Assembly (NCBI GenBank): GCA_045616485.1
Contig: JAZLGU010000039.1
Location: 1-64,000 of the forward strand
Source: RGIG3528 sp045616485
GTDB taxonomy: Bacteria; Bacillota; Clostridia; Lachnospirales; Lachnospiraceae
Direction: 5' to 3'
Length of the DNA: 64,000 nt
In this document: positions 27,411-36,400 of the stretch, piece after piece
How the letters are laid out: the number at the start of each line of letters is the position of its first letter
How positions within the stretch are numbered: the stretch's first letter is position 1
Notes under the pieces: generated by a model
What the model was told of the DNA's origin: nothing
Databases searched by the model: none
Seen by the model: only the letters and a program-made list of their open reading frames with translations
Program-made: the position numbers and the translations under genes

Positions 27411-27426
27411 ATTCGTTATTACGAAT
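27411..27426. promoter_or_regulatory. Palindrome between xre-GH51 and galM
   Basis: ATTCGTTATTACGAAT has perfect 6-bp arms around 4 nt and lies 30 bp upstream of the XRE gene start. Its size and position fit an XRE-family operator (inference). Confidence 0.45.
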
Positions 27427-27571
27427 TGTATCAGATTGTAAGTTGTAGTGCAATAAATGGCTGAAAAAAAGTCGTAAAATTATAGTGGCTTTTTTTTCAA
27501 ATAATGCTATGATTAATAAGATGATTGAATTTTTGACTAAATAGGAAGAAAAAATCCAAAAGGAGATTCTT

Positions 27572-28636
27572 ATGAAATATGAAGTAAAAGACTTTGGCAA
27601 GACCAAAGACGGACAGATGTCCAAGCTCTATGTGGTTAAAAACAGTAAGGGAACCACAGTAACTTTTTCAGATTTCGGTGCTACTATCGTAGGCATCAGT
27701 ACAGCCGACAGAAAAGGCCAATTTGCAGATATCGCTCTGGGCTATGACAGTGTGAAAGGCTATGAGGAAAACGGCACTTACTACGGCGCTTTCATCGGTC
27801 GTAACGGCAACCGTATCGGCGATGCCCGGTTCACTTTAAATGGCAAGACCTACAATCTGGAAAAAAATGATGGCCCCAACAATCTTCATTCCGGCTTTAA
27901 ATGCTACAATACCTTCTATTATGAAACAGAGGTGTTTGAAGAAGAGGATGAAATCACTGTAGAATTTTCCAGACTCAGCCCGGATATGGAGCAGGGTTTC
28001 CCCGGCAATCTGGACATGACAGTCAGCTATACTCTTACCGAAGACGACGAGCTGGTAATCGAGTACTATGCTATCTCCGATCAGGACACCGTTATGAACT
28101 TTACCAATCATACTTTCTTCAATCTGTCGGGTCATGATCAGGGCTCTGTTGTTGATACAGAGATTATGATTGACGCAGATCATTTTACTCCTACAGATGC
28201 TCATCTCATCCCTACCGGCGAGATCAGATCGGTAGAGGGCACACCTATGGATTTCCGTAAGCGTACCCGCATGGGAGACCGTATCGATGCCGACTATGAG
28301 CCTCTTGTTGTAGCCGGCGGCTACGACCACAATTACTGCTTAAATAATTCCGGCGAAGAATGTGAGCTGGTATGTGAGTGCTACGACCCACATTCAGGCA
28401 GAAAGGTGGAGGTATTTACCGACTGTCCCGGCATGCAGCTTTATGCAGGCAATTTCATCGATGGAAAAGCTACCGGTAAAGGTGGATACGTATATAAAAA
28501 GCGCGAAGGTTTCTGCCTGGAGACCCAGTTCTATCCTGATGCCTGCAATGAGAAGCCTTTCTTCAAAACTTCCATTGTACCTGCTCAGACTGAATTCATG
28601 AGCGCTACCATTTACAAATTTTCAGTAGAGAAATAG
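27572..28636 (+). CDS. galM: Aldose 1-epimerase (galactose mutarotase)
   Basis: A 354-residue enzyme that interconverts alpha and beta anomers of galactose or related sugars. Family motifs: NGTYYGAFIGRNGNRIG, NNLHSG, the catalytic His region NFTNHTFFNLSG, DHFTPTD, and GGYDHNYCL; the C-terminal catalytic Glu is in GFCLETQFYPDA. AAGGAG precedes the ATG. Cytoplasmic. It may handle galactose or arabinose released by the neighbouring glycosidases (inference), and ends with its own terminator. Confidence 0.93.
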   Translation: MKYEVKDFGKTKDGQMSKLYVVKNSKGTTVTFSDFGATIVGISTADRKGQFADIALGYDSVKGYEENGTYYGAFIGRNGNRIGDARFTLNGKTYNLEKNDGPNNLHSGFKCYNTFYYETEVFEEEDEITVEFSRLSPDMEQGFPGNLDMTVSYTLTEDDELVIEYYAISDQDTVMNFTNHTFFNLSGHDQGSVVDTEIMIDADHFTPTDAHLIPTGEIRSVEGTPMDFRKRTRMGDRIDADYEPLVVAGGYDHNYCLNNSGEECELVCECYDPHSGRKVEVFTDCPGMQLYAGNFIDGKATGKGGYVYKKREGFCLETQFYPDACNEKPFFKTSIVPAQTEFMSATIYKFSVEK

Positions 28637-28692
28637 TTTCACCTATTTTGTATATGTTGCTATTAATGAAATAGGACCATGAAGATACAATC

Positions 28693-28729
28693 AGCGGTGG
28701 TAGGAATGCACCTGCCATCGCTGTTTTTT
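28693..28729 (+). terminator. Rho-independent terminator of galM
   Basis: AGCGGTGGTAGG pairs with CCTGCCATCGCT (12 bp including G-U pairs) around a short loop, then GTTTTTT. Confidence 0.9.
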
Positions 28730-28758
28730 GTCTGTTACAAAAAACATTCACTTTCCTA

Positions 28759-28787
28759 TTGAAAATATAGAAATAAATCTCTATAAT
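28759..28787 (+). promoter_or_regulatory. Promoter of the transcobalamin-like/ECF operon
   Basis: TTGAAA (28759-28764), 17 bp, TATAAT (28782-28787). It implies a leader of about 85 nt (28794-28879). The leader holds a small stem (GCCA..TGGC, near 28806-28826) and ends in AAGGAGC, a good ribosome site. No adenosylcobalamin riboswitch (about 200 nt with a B12 box) fits here and none is seen. Confidence 0.75.
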
Positions 28788-28879
28788 ACCATATGAATTT
28801 ATTGTGCCATGCGTAAAAAACGTGGCCAGAGTGTTCAAGTCGCTCGTGTTCTAATATTATTATTTTAAGGAGCATTAAT

Positions 28880-29677
28880 ATGCGTAGAAAACTTTTTTCA
28901 TCACTTCTTCTTTTTGTTTTCATTTTTACAGCTGTTGCCGGATTTGGCACTTCTAAGAATGTAAATGCAGCTGATACCACAGTTAAGGTTACAATTTCAA
29001 ATGCCGGCGAGCTGGTAGTTACTCAGGTACCTGTAAAGGTTACAGATGTTGATAATGACGGTAAGCTTACTGTAAATGATGTTCTCATCATCGTCCATAC
29101 TGATAAATATGCAGATGGTGCCAGCGGCTATGCACTGGGCGCTACAGGCTTTGTAGAAAAGCTCTGGGGTGTTTCCAACGGTGGCAGTTACGGCTTCTAT
29201 CGCAATAACACAATGACAGGTATTGTTGCTCAGGAAGAGGTACAGAATGGCGACTATATCGTAGCTTATTCCTATAAAGATCTTACTTCCTGGTCAGATG
29301 CTTTTTCCTACTTTGATGCAGCTGAGAAAAAGGTTAACACAGGCGCAGCTGTTACCCTTACTCTTTTCGCTTCAGGCTATGATGCCAGCTGGAATCCTGT
29401 TGTAGCTCCTCTCGCGGACGCTACAATCACAGTAAACGGTGTGGCTACAGATATTAAGACTGATGCAGAGGGCAAGGCTACTATTACTCTTAAGGATGCC
29501 GGCACTGCTGTTATCTCTGCTACACATGCCACCCAGACAATTGTTCCTCCGGTATGCACGGTTACAGTAGGTACTACTCCTGATACAGGCGTTTCTTCTA
29601 CTCTTATCATGGTTGTGCTTCTTGTAGCTGCTGTATCTCTGATGGCCGCTATTGTTGTTAAAAAACGCGCAAGATAA
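28880..29677 (+). CDS. Cell-wall-anchored surface protein, DUF4430/dockerin-like segment
   Basis: A 265-residue exported protein. A signal peptide (about 1-31, ending VNAAD) precedes residues 45-140, which contain DVDNDGKLTVNDVLII (a calcium-loop-like, dockerin-like motif), then KLWGVSNGGSYGFYRNN and a DGDYIVAY-like turn that recall small beta domains of the DUF4430 type. Residues about 165-225 look immunoglobulin-like (VNGVATDIKTDAEGKATITL). The C-terminus TPDTG + hydrophobic helix + KKRAR is a sortase-type anchor. First gene of the operon, 11 bp before the transcobalamin-like gene. A role as surface ligand-binding partner is inference. Confidence 0.7.
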   Translation: MRRKLFSSLLLFVFIFTAVAGFGTSKNVNAADTTVKVTISNAGELVVTQVPVKVTDVDNDGKLTVNDVLIIVHTDKYADGASGYALGATGFVEKLWGVSNGGSYGFYRNNTMTGIVAQEEVQNGDYIVAYSYKDLTSWSDAFSYFDAAEKKVNTGAAVTLTLFASGYDASWNPVVAPLADATITVNGVATDIKTDAEGKATITLKDAGTAVISATHATQTIVPPVCTVTVGTTPDTGVSSTLIMVVLLVAAVSLMAAIVVKKRAR

Positions 29678-29688
29678 ACAATAAAAAT

Positions 29689-31398
29689 ATGAAAAAACAA
29701 ATCGCATTCATCCTGGCAAGTTTAATACTGTTACTGTCCTGTATAAGGGAAGGTATTCCGACTTATGGTGCTACCGAGGATGAGTGCGGTTTTTTTATTG
29801 AGCAAATAATAGCTCACGAAACAAAGGATACAGCTGCGGATAGTGATAATGACTGCTTAACCCTCTGGGTACATACCCTGCTGCCTTCTCAGCTTAACGG
29901 TAGCGGCGAATGGTATGCCATGGCCCTCTCTCACTATGCTCCGCATCTGGATATGTCCCAGATAGCAACAGGCTTAAATGATATCCTCTCATCAGATAAA
30001 AAACTTTCCACCGTCACCAGGCTCAAAATGGCTCTTGCACTGCTGTCCTGCGGCGATTTTAACAATCCGCACATTACTGCTATTGCTGCCGACTGGTACG
30101 GTGATAACGGTATGATGGATTACATTTTCGGCATGCATCTTATGAATAACGGCTATACATATGGCTCACCTTCTTACGAAGAGCTATTTGAGAAAATGTT
30201 AGCCTACAGGCATGAGGACGGGGGATTTTCTCTGTTTGGCAGCTATGGCGACACCGACGTAACAGCCATGACTCTTCAGGCTCTTGCTGCCAGCCCTATA
30301 CTAAGATCCGAAAACGTGTCCCAGGTTATAGACGCTGCCCTGGACTTTCTAAGCCTTAAGCAGCAAAATGACGGAGACTATACCTCCTTCGGTACTGCCA
30401 ATCCGGAAAGTACGGCCCAGGTTATAATGGCCCTCACTTCCCTGGGTATTGACCCGCTTAACGACAGTCGTTTCCAAAAAAACGGCAACCTCCTGGATGG
30501 CCTGCTTAAGTATCATTTGCAGGACGGCTCTTTTTCCCATATATATAATGGTGATTCCAACGCCACCGCCACTGTGCAGGCTTTTTACTCTCTGGTGGCT
30601 CTCCAGCGCTTTTATCAGGGTGAGCAGTATTTCTACAAGTGGTCAGCACCTACTATAGCCCCCACCGGCATTCCCAATCCATCTGACACGCCGCTGCCCA
30701 CCGCTCGGCCTACAGCCACTCTCAGTCCTACTGCCACTCCTACTATAGCCCCTTTTGCCACTCCGGTCCCAGACAGTCCCTCTGTCCCAGGCCCTTCTTT
30801 CTTATCCCAGCATGGTCTCCTTATGCTGATAGCCACAGGTCTGATACTCATCCTATTTTTGATACTTATATTTACCCGGAAAATCAACCGCAGAAATCTT
30901 ATTTTCCTGGGCATCCTGTGGATTTTGCTGCTTCTTTTGGCCTCGTATCTGACTATTACTCTGCCTGCCACTCCAGGACAGACTGAGGAAATCATCACAG
31001 TAGGCCCGGGCAGCAATGACAAATCCCCTGTTTGTCAGGTCACTTTATCCATTACCTGCCATACTATCAAAGATAAAAACAGCGATATAGTACCGAAAAA
31101 TGGTATTATACTGGCTGAAACCACTGTAAATATCATGGAAGGCGCCACAGTATATGATGTTTTATCCGCCCTTTGCATGAAAAACAACATAAATTGTGAC
31201 ACCAAACTTTCCGGCACTACTTATGTGCAGGGCATCAACAATATCTACGAACGTGATTTCGGTAATCTGTCAGGCTGGATGTACTTTGTAAACGCTGTGG
31301 CACCAAATGTGGATTGCGGCAGCTACAAGCTTAAAGCTGGCGACATTATCGAATGGAAATATACCACCAATATGGGAGACGACCTCACAACAAAGTAG
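29689..31398 (+). CDS. Transcobalamin/intrinsic factor-like membrane protein
   Basis: A 569-residue protein. Signal peptide or anchor at 1-28 (LLLSC could be lipidated). Residues about 60-310 form alpha/alpha-barrel repeats (HEDGGFSLFGSYGDTDVTAMTLQALA, QQNDGDYTSF, QDGSFSHI), as in prenyltransferase-like folds and the N-domain of transcobalamin. A Pro-Thr linker (about 320-370) and two membrane helices (about 374-397 and 403-423) follow. Residues about 440-566 are DUF4430, the transcobalamin C-domain family (GWMYFVNAVAPNVDC, KAGDIIEWKYTTNMGDDL). Both ligand-type domains should face outward, joined by a helical hairpin. It lies directly upstream of an ECF transporter; binding of a corrinoid is inferred from fold and context. 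No clear ribosome site, so translation may be coupled. Confidence 0.8.
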   Translation: MKKQIAFILASLILLLSCIREGIPTYGATEDECGFFIEQIIAHETKDTAADSDNDCLTLWVHTLLPSQLNGSGEWYAMALSHYAPHLDMSQIATGLNDILSSDKKLSTVTRLKMALALLSCGDFNNPHITAIAADWYGDNGMMDYIFGMHLMNNGYTYGSPSYEELFEKMLAYRHEDGGFSLFGSYGDTDVTAMTLQALAASPILRSENVSQVIDAALDFLSLKQQNDGDYTSFGTANPESTAQVIMALTSLGIDPLNDSRFQKNGNLLDGLLKYHLQDGSFSHIYNGDSNATATVQAFYSLVALQRFYQGEQYFYKWSAPTIAPTGIPNPSDTPLPTARPTATLSPTATPTIAPFATPVPDSPSVPGPSFLSQHGLLMLIATGLILILFLILIFTRKINRRNLIFLGILWILLLLLASYLTITLPATPGQTEEIITVGPGSNDKSPVCQVTLSITCHTIKDKNSDIVPKNGIILAETTVNIMEGATVYDVLSALCMKNNINCDTKLSGTTYVQGINNIYERDFGNLSGWMYFVNAVAPNVDCGSYKLKAGDIIEWKYTTNMGDDLTTK

Positions 31399-31412
31399 GC
31401 AAAGGAGATAAT

Positions 31413-32276
31413 TTGAGACCTTTACAACAGTATCACCCCTTTACCAATTTCATATTTTTTCTTATGGTGATACTGCTTACAGGTATCCTAAATCACCCTG
31501 CCCTGACACTGATTTCCTTTGTGTCAGCCCTTTCCACCTTTTTTGTCTTCAGGAAAAAGGATGATCATTCCTTCATTCCCATTTTCCTTTTTTGTCTGCT
31601 GATAGGCATCCTGAATCCACTCTTTTCCCATCATGGCAAAACCATCTTATTTTACCTGCAGGGAGCAGCCATCACTCTGGAAGCCGTTATTTACGGCATT
31701 TTTCTTTCCTTTCAGCTCCTTCAGCTGATTCTTTGGTTTAAACTTTTTTCTTTGACAATGACATCCGAGCACCTGATGTGCCTTTTCGGAGCTCTTTCTC
31801 CACGCCTTGCTCTGCTTTTCTCTATGGTGCTTCGCTTCGTACCGGATTTTTCCAGGCAATTTAAATCCAGGGAAAATGCCCTGAAGACTCAGGGGCGCTA
31901 CGACTCCAACGACATATTTTGCACTATAAAATGCAAATCCCTGGTCTTTCTGTCAGTGGCAGGCTACTCCTTGGAAAAAGGCATAATAACAGCTGACAGC
32001 ATGGAGGCCAGAGGTTATTCTCTGTCCCACCGCAGCTCCGCCCGACGTTTTAAATGGAGAAAAAGAGATCTGATCCTTATCAGCTGCATCCTGCTTCTGT
32101 CACTGCCATTACTCATATCCAAAATATTAAACACTGATGCTACACTTTTTTATCCCGAGTTTACTTTTAGAATAACTCCTCCGGGCCTTTTGCTTATACT
32201 GCTTCCGGGGCTGATGCTGACACTTATTCCCATCTTTACCCATCTTAAGGAAAGGAGCGCTAAATGGAAAAAATAA
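31413..32276 (+). CDS. ECF transporter T component (EcfT/CbiQ family)
   Basis: A 287-residue membrane protein with about five transmembrane helices and the EcfT coupling signature with Ala-Arg-Gly (ITADSMEARGYSLSHRSS, about residue 195), which contacts the ATPase grooves. I chose the TTG at 31413 because AAAGGAG lies 5 bases upstream and the previous gene ends at 31398; an earlier ATG lies inside that gene. It overlaps the ATPase gene by 13 nt. It links the ATPases to the S component encoded at 33920. Confidence 0.88.
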   Translation: MRPLQQYHPFTNFIFFLMVILLTGILNHPALTLISFVSALSTFFVFRKKDDHSFIPIFLFCLLIGILNPLFSHHGKTILFYLQGAAITLEAVIYGIFLSFQLLQLILWFKLFSLTMTSEHLMCLFGALSPRLALLFSMVLRFVPDFSRQFKSRENALKTQGRYDSNDIFCTIKCKSLVFLSVAGYSLEKGIITADSMEARGYSLSHRSSARRFKWRKRDLILISCILLLSLPLLISKILNTDATLFYPEFTFRITPPGLLLILLPGLMLTLIPIFTHLKERSAKWKK

Positions 32277-33910
32277 AAATAGAAAACCTGTCTTTTAGCT
32301 ATCCCGAGGGTAATCCCATTATAAAGAATCTTTCATTCAGCCTGAATACCGGCAGTTTTCTCACTGTAGTAGGTGCCTCCGGCAGTGGCAAATCCACGCT
32401 TTTGTCTCTTCTTAAGCCTGAGCTTTCCCCAAAAGGTCACATGAGTGGGCGCATCTTCTTTGATGGAAAAGATCTGTCTGCCCTCTCTCCCAGAGAAAGT
32501 GCAGCGGGTATCGGCTTTGTTTTTCAGGATCCTGATAAACAGCTGGTAACTGACAAAGTATGGCATGAGCTGGCCTTCGGTATGGAAAGCCTGGGGCTTA
32601 CTTCCGACACAATAAGGATACGCACCGCTGAAGTTGCTTCTTATCTGGGCATTGCAGACCTTTTTGAAAGAGAGACTCATACCCTGTCCGGTGGTCAGAA
32701 ACAGCTGGTCAATCTGGCTTCTGTCCTTTGTATGAATCCGTCCCTGCTGCTTTTGGACGAGCCTACTGCTCAGCTGGACCCTATTGCCACAGAGGAATTT
32801 ATGGAGATTCTGGGACGACTCCACAGAGACACCGGCATCACCATTATCCTGGTAGAGCATCGCCTGGAGTCTGTGGCTGCCCACACCGATATGCTCCTTA
32901 TATTAAACACCGACCACAGCTATAGCTATGACAAAGTAGAAAATTGCATAGCTGCTCTACCAAAGGATGCGCCTATTCTTTCTGCTTTTCCTGCCTCAGT
33001 CCGTCTTTATAAGGCAATAGAGCATAAGACTGCGCCTTCAAAAATCCCTATGACCATAGCTCAGGGCCGTACCTTTATCAGTGAAAAAATAGGCACTGTA
33101 ATCGACTCCTACCAACCTGATCTTCCAAAAGATAAGGGCAGAAAAAATGCAGGCACCAACGCCATCTGCGTAGAAGACCTGACCTTTAACTATCAAAAAC
33201 ATGGAAATCCTGTACTGAAAGATTTGGATTTGTCCATAGAAGAAGGAAGTATCTGCAGTCTTTTAGGAGGCAACGGCCAGGGGAAAAGTACTCTCCTGCA
33301 GCTGATAGCAGGCCTTTTGCAGCCTGACCGCGGCCATATCAGGCTGTTTGGAAAGAAGCTTAAAAAATATGATGATGCCAGTCTCTACAGTCTCGTCGCC
33401 ATGCTGCCTCAGCAGGTTGAGACCCTGTTTCTTAAAGATACAGTAGCCCAGGAGCTTAAAAATATACCAGCCCCGGTCTTTTCCATGGCCAGTCATATGA
33501 ACACCCATCCCTACGACTTATCCGGTGGTGAGAAAGCCCTGTTAGGTCTTGATCTCGTGCTTTCCAGAGATACAAAAATACTTCTTCTGGACGAGCCCAC
33601 CAAGGGTCTGGATACTGCCGGCAAACGTACTGTGGCAGAGGCTTTAAAAACGCTTCGTGACAGAGGCCTTACCATTTTACTTATTACTCACGACATAGAG
33701 CTGGCTGCTGTACTTTCCGATAGAATCGCTCTGCTTTTTGATGGGCAGATAGCCTCTGTCGCTGAGCCTCACACCTTTTTCGAAAACAATTTCTTCTACA
33801 CTACCCACTTTGCCCGAATGACCAAGGGGCTTTACAAAAATGTCATTCTGGAAAAGGAATGTATAGAACTTGCCAGTAAGAATCTGGACAATCACCAGGA
33901 GCATATGTAA
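32264..33910 (+). CDS. ECF transporter double ATPase (EcfA-EcfA' fusion)
   Basis: A 548-residue protein with two complete ABC ATPase domains in one chain. Domain 1 has Walker A GASGSGKSTLL, signature LSGGQKQLVNLA, Walker B LLLLDEPTAQLD and His in the H-loop VEHRLE. Domain 2 has GGNGQGKSTLLQL, DLSGGEKALLGLD, ILLLDEPTKGLD and ITHDIE. The fusion replaces the usual separate EcfA/EcfA' pair. All catalytic motifs are intact, so it should energise the adjacent T and S components in the cytoplasm. Confidence 0.93.
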   Translation: MEKIKIENLSFSYPEGNPIIKNLSFSLNTGSFLTVVGASGSGKSTLLSLLKPELSPKGHMSGRIFFDGKDLSALSPRESAAGIGFVFQDPDKQLVTDKVWHELAFGMESLGLTSDTIRIRTAEVASYLGIADLFERETHTLSGGQKQLVNLASVLCMNPSLLLLDEPTAQLDPIATEEFMEILGRLHRDTGITIILVEHRLESVAAHTDMLLILNTDHSYSYDKVENCIAALPKDAPILSAFPASVRLYKAIEHKTAPSKIPMTIAQGRTFISEKIGTVIDSYQPDLPKDKGRKNAGTNAICVEDLTFNYQKHGNPVLKDLDLSIEEGSICSLLGGNGQGKSTLLQLIAGLLQPDRGHIRLFGKKLKKYDDASLYSLVAMLPQQVETLFLKDTVAQELKNIPAPVFSMASHMNTHPYDLSGGEKALLGLDLVLSRDTKILLLDEPTKGLDTAGKRTVAEALKTLRDRGLTILLITHDIELAAVLSDRIALLFDGQIASVAEPHTFFENNFFYTTHFARMTKGLYKNVILEKECIELASKNLDNHQEHM

Positions 33911-33919
33911 ACCTTTATT

Positions 33920-34600
33920 ATGACAAAAAAATTAACTAAAAGAAGAATATGGTCCGCTCTGCTGATATTGTTGCTTATTGCGATTTTTTCCGTTTCAGCT
34001 TCCATTTTCATGCGCGAAAAAAGCTATGTAGCGGCTATTCTTATAGTAATTTTTCTGTCCTATCTGCTCTTTGCCCTTAGCTTTGAAAAAAGAAAAACTT
34101 CTTCCCGCCGTCTGGTGCTGGTAGCTATCATGACTGCCCTCTCTGTGCTGGGCCGTTTCATTCCCGTCATCAAGCCCGTTCCCGCCCTTACCATCATCAC
34201 CGGCATTTTCCTGGGTCCCGAAGCAGGCTTTCTTACCGGTTCCATGACTGCCGTCATTTCCAATTTTTTCTTTGGCCAGGGTCCTTGGACTCCATTTCAG
34301 ATGCTGGGCTGGGGATTAATCGGATTTTTCGCAGGCGTTTTTTCCGGGGCAATAAAAAAGAATACCCTGCTCAGAGTAATATACGCTCTGCTTTCGGGTA
34401 TTCTTTATTCATTTCTTATGGATATCTGGACCGTGCTCTGGACTTACAAGGAATTCACTTTCTCAGCCTACTTGGCCGCCCTTATCTCTGCTATTCCTCA
34501 CACTCTTTCCTACTGCCTGTCCAACGTACTTTTTATGATACTCCTGTATCCTTATTTCCAAAAAAAGCTGGACCGACTTATGAAAAAATACGACATATAG
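33920..34600 (+). CDS. ECF transporter S component, CbrT-like
   Basis: A 226-residue protein with about six to seven hydrophobic helices. The segment NFFFGQGPWTPFQMLGWGLI is typical of S components grouped with CbrT, the cobalamin/cobinamide subunit; PGPEAGF-like and ISNF motifs agree. It binds the ligand at the membrane and docks on the T/ATPase module. The presence of a transcobalamin-like protein in the same operon supports a corrinoid ligand, but the sequence alone does not fix it. It ends base to base with the convergent GT8-acyltransferase gene; no terminator lies between them. Confidence 0.8.
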   Translation: MTKKLTKRRIWSALLILLLIAIFSVSASIFMREKSYVAAILIVIFLSYLLFALSFEKRKTSSRRLVLVAIMTALSVLGRFIPVIKPVPALTIITGIFLGPEAGFLTGSMTAVISNFFFGQGPWTPFQMLGWGLIGFFAGVFSGAIKKNTLLRVIYALLSGILYSFLMDIWTVLWTYKEFTFSAYLAALISAIPHTLSYCLSNVLFMILLYPYFQKKLDRLMKKYDI

Positions 34601-36400
34601 CTACTGTTTATCACAAGTGTATGTAAGTGGCTCTCCATATACTCTTTCGTATACTTTTTTCCACACCTCGAAATTCTTTGCCTTCATTTCTTCCACATTC
34701 TCAGCAGTTTTCTTTCTTCTGTCAGGGTAAATCGGCTTTTCGATATGAATGGTATACTTCTGAACCGGCATACCTCCCTCACCCGGATACTCACTATCTT
34801 TCATGGTAATAAAGATGGGAAGCACAGGGACATTATTTCTTGCAGCAAAGTAATAGGCGCCTTTCTTTAAAGGTCTGGGCTTTTTATAATTCCACCACAT
34901 AGCCTGCTCAGGATAAATCAGGATAAAATGGCCTTTCTGCAGGATTTTGTCCACTGCCTTCATGAATTTTTTCATGGTATCCTTATTGGAGCTAAGAGGC
35001 AAAGTGTCGCAATTTCTCATAAGGAAGCCGAAAAAGCCCGGGAAGCTGGTATAGTTGCCCTCTTTAATAATTCTGTAGAAACGTCTGCTGCGCTGGCCTG
35101 ACTTTTCATAGGTCAGATGCATGGCAAAACTGTCAAACGCATTAAAGTGATTACAGGTGATAATGGCACCGCTGGTAAGGCCCGCATAATTTTCTATGCC
35201 CTGGATATCCTCAATAATCAGCTGATGCTTCTTGATCATGGTATTTACAAACCAGCGGGCAATCTTAAATGCATATCTTCTCTTTACCCTGTCTGAGATG
35301 CCGGTCTTAATATAGGTGATCTCATTGGGCATAAGCTCTCTGCCCGGCGGATCATCCTCCAAGTCCTCGTCAAATCGGCCTTCCAGCTCATACTGCTCCC
35401 TTTTAAGAATAATCTCCTGTCTGGTGAGGCTGCGTGTAAGCTTAAAGGCATATTTATTAAAATAATTGTCCTCTTTATATATTTCCTGAATGGCAAGATT
35501 GAAGAGATTTTCTCCTGAAGCTTCGTCTTTCTGACGTTTTTCTTCATTGTAAGAAGCCAGCTCCTCTTTTAACTCATCATAAACAGGTGTTATGCTGGCA
35601 ACTCTCCAGAAAAGCTTGCTGTATCTGCCATCCTTATCATGCCAGGGCTTACAGGCCAGATTGTAATGGATAAGGGCGGTGTCTTTAAGAGGTCGCTCAC
35701 TGGGCTCAGTCATCTGCACATTCCATCTGGAATCAATCCAAAGTATCTTGTTCTGACAAAGGATATTCAGATAGTCCTGATCCTGAGCCACTACAAAAGA
35801 GTAGGTCTCCAAAAGATCATAGAACTGCTTTTCTACACGCTTTTTTCTAAACTGTTGACAATTAATAAGCACTACACCTGCATTAAAATAGGCAGCTCTG
35901 GACAGACCCAGCACTTTTTCCACGTAATTACCGAAAACGTCTACTGACGTTACCAGATAGTCCTGGATAGCTCCTATGTAATTGTCTCCCAGATTGTATT
36001 TGTAGAGCTTGGCTATATCTTTTGTAAGCACTGTATCGCCATCGATATAAACCACCTTGTCATACTGTGGGAACATCTCAGGAATAAAGATTCTGTAGTA
36101 TGTAGTATTGGAATAATAATCTCTTAAGCTGAGCTTTTTTCTTATCTCTTCCAGTCTGTGGCTAACATCAACGAATTTGACAGTAACATTTTCTGTCTCC
36201 ATAGCCAGCAAAACTTCTTTATTTCTATCACTTATTCCGGTATTTAATATATATATCAGATACTGATTCTCAGGAGAAGCATAGAGAATAAGGGACTGCA
36301 AGGATACAGCCATGTATTTAATGTAATTATCATCACATGCGTAAAAAACCGGAATAAGATTGGACTTACTGTGTAGTGAAAAAAGTGGTCTGATTTTCAT
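34601..36400 (-). CDS. GT8 glycosyltransferase-PlsC acyltransferase fusion
   Basis: A 599-residue two-domain cytoplasmic or membrane-associated enzyme. Residues about 14-270 are a GT8 glycosyltransferase (nucleotide-sugar metal site DGD at 120-122, YFNAGVVLIN, AQDQDYLNIL). A helical connector of about 110 residues leads to a PlsC-type acyltransferase (about 395-590) with NHFNAFD (His418, Asp423) and YPEQAMWWNY in place of the usual EGTR block. Such a fusion could glycosylate and acylate the same lipid. It overlaps the upstream GT8 gene by 35 nt. The three-gene unit contains each domain as a separate protein too. Product unknown; a glycolipid is inference. Confidence 0.85.
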   Translation of the reverse strand: MKIRPLFSLHSKSNLIPVFYACDDNYIKYMAVSLQSLILYASPENQYLIYILNTGISDRNKEVLLAMETENVTVKFVDVSHRLEEIRKKLSLRDYYSNTTYYRIFIPEMFPQYDKVVYIDGDTVLTKDIAKLYKYNLGDNYIGAIQDYLVTSVDVFGNYVEKVLGLSRAAYFNAGVVLINCQQFRKKRVEKQFYDLLETYSFVVAQDQDYLNILCQNKILWIDSRWNVQMTEPSERPLKDTALIHYNLACKPWHDKDGRYSKLFWRVASITPVYDELKEELASYNEEKRQKDEASGENLFNLAIQEIYKEDNYFNKYAFKLTRSLTRQEIILKREQYELEGRFDEDLEDDPPGRELMPNEITYIKTGISDRVKRRYAFKIARWFVNTMIKKHQLIIEDIQGIENYAGLTSGAIITCNHFNAFDSFAMHLTYEKSGQRSRRFYRIIKEGNYTSFPGFFGFLMRNCDTLPLSSNKDTMKKFMKAVDKILQKGHFILIYPEQAMWWNYKKPRPLKKGAYYFAARNNVPVLPIFITMKDSEYPGEGGMPVQKYTIHIEKPIYPDRRKKTAENVEEMKAKNFEVWKKVYERVYGEPLTYTCDKQ

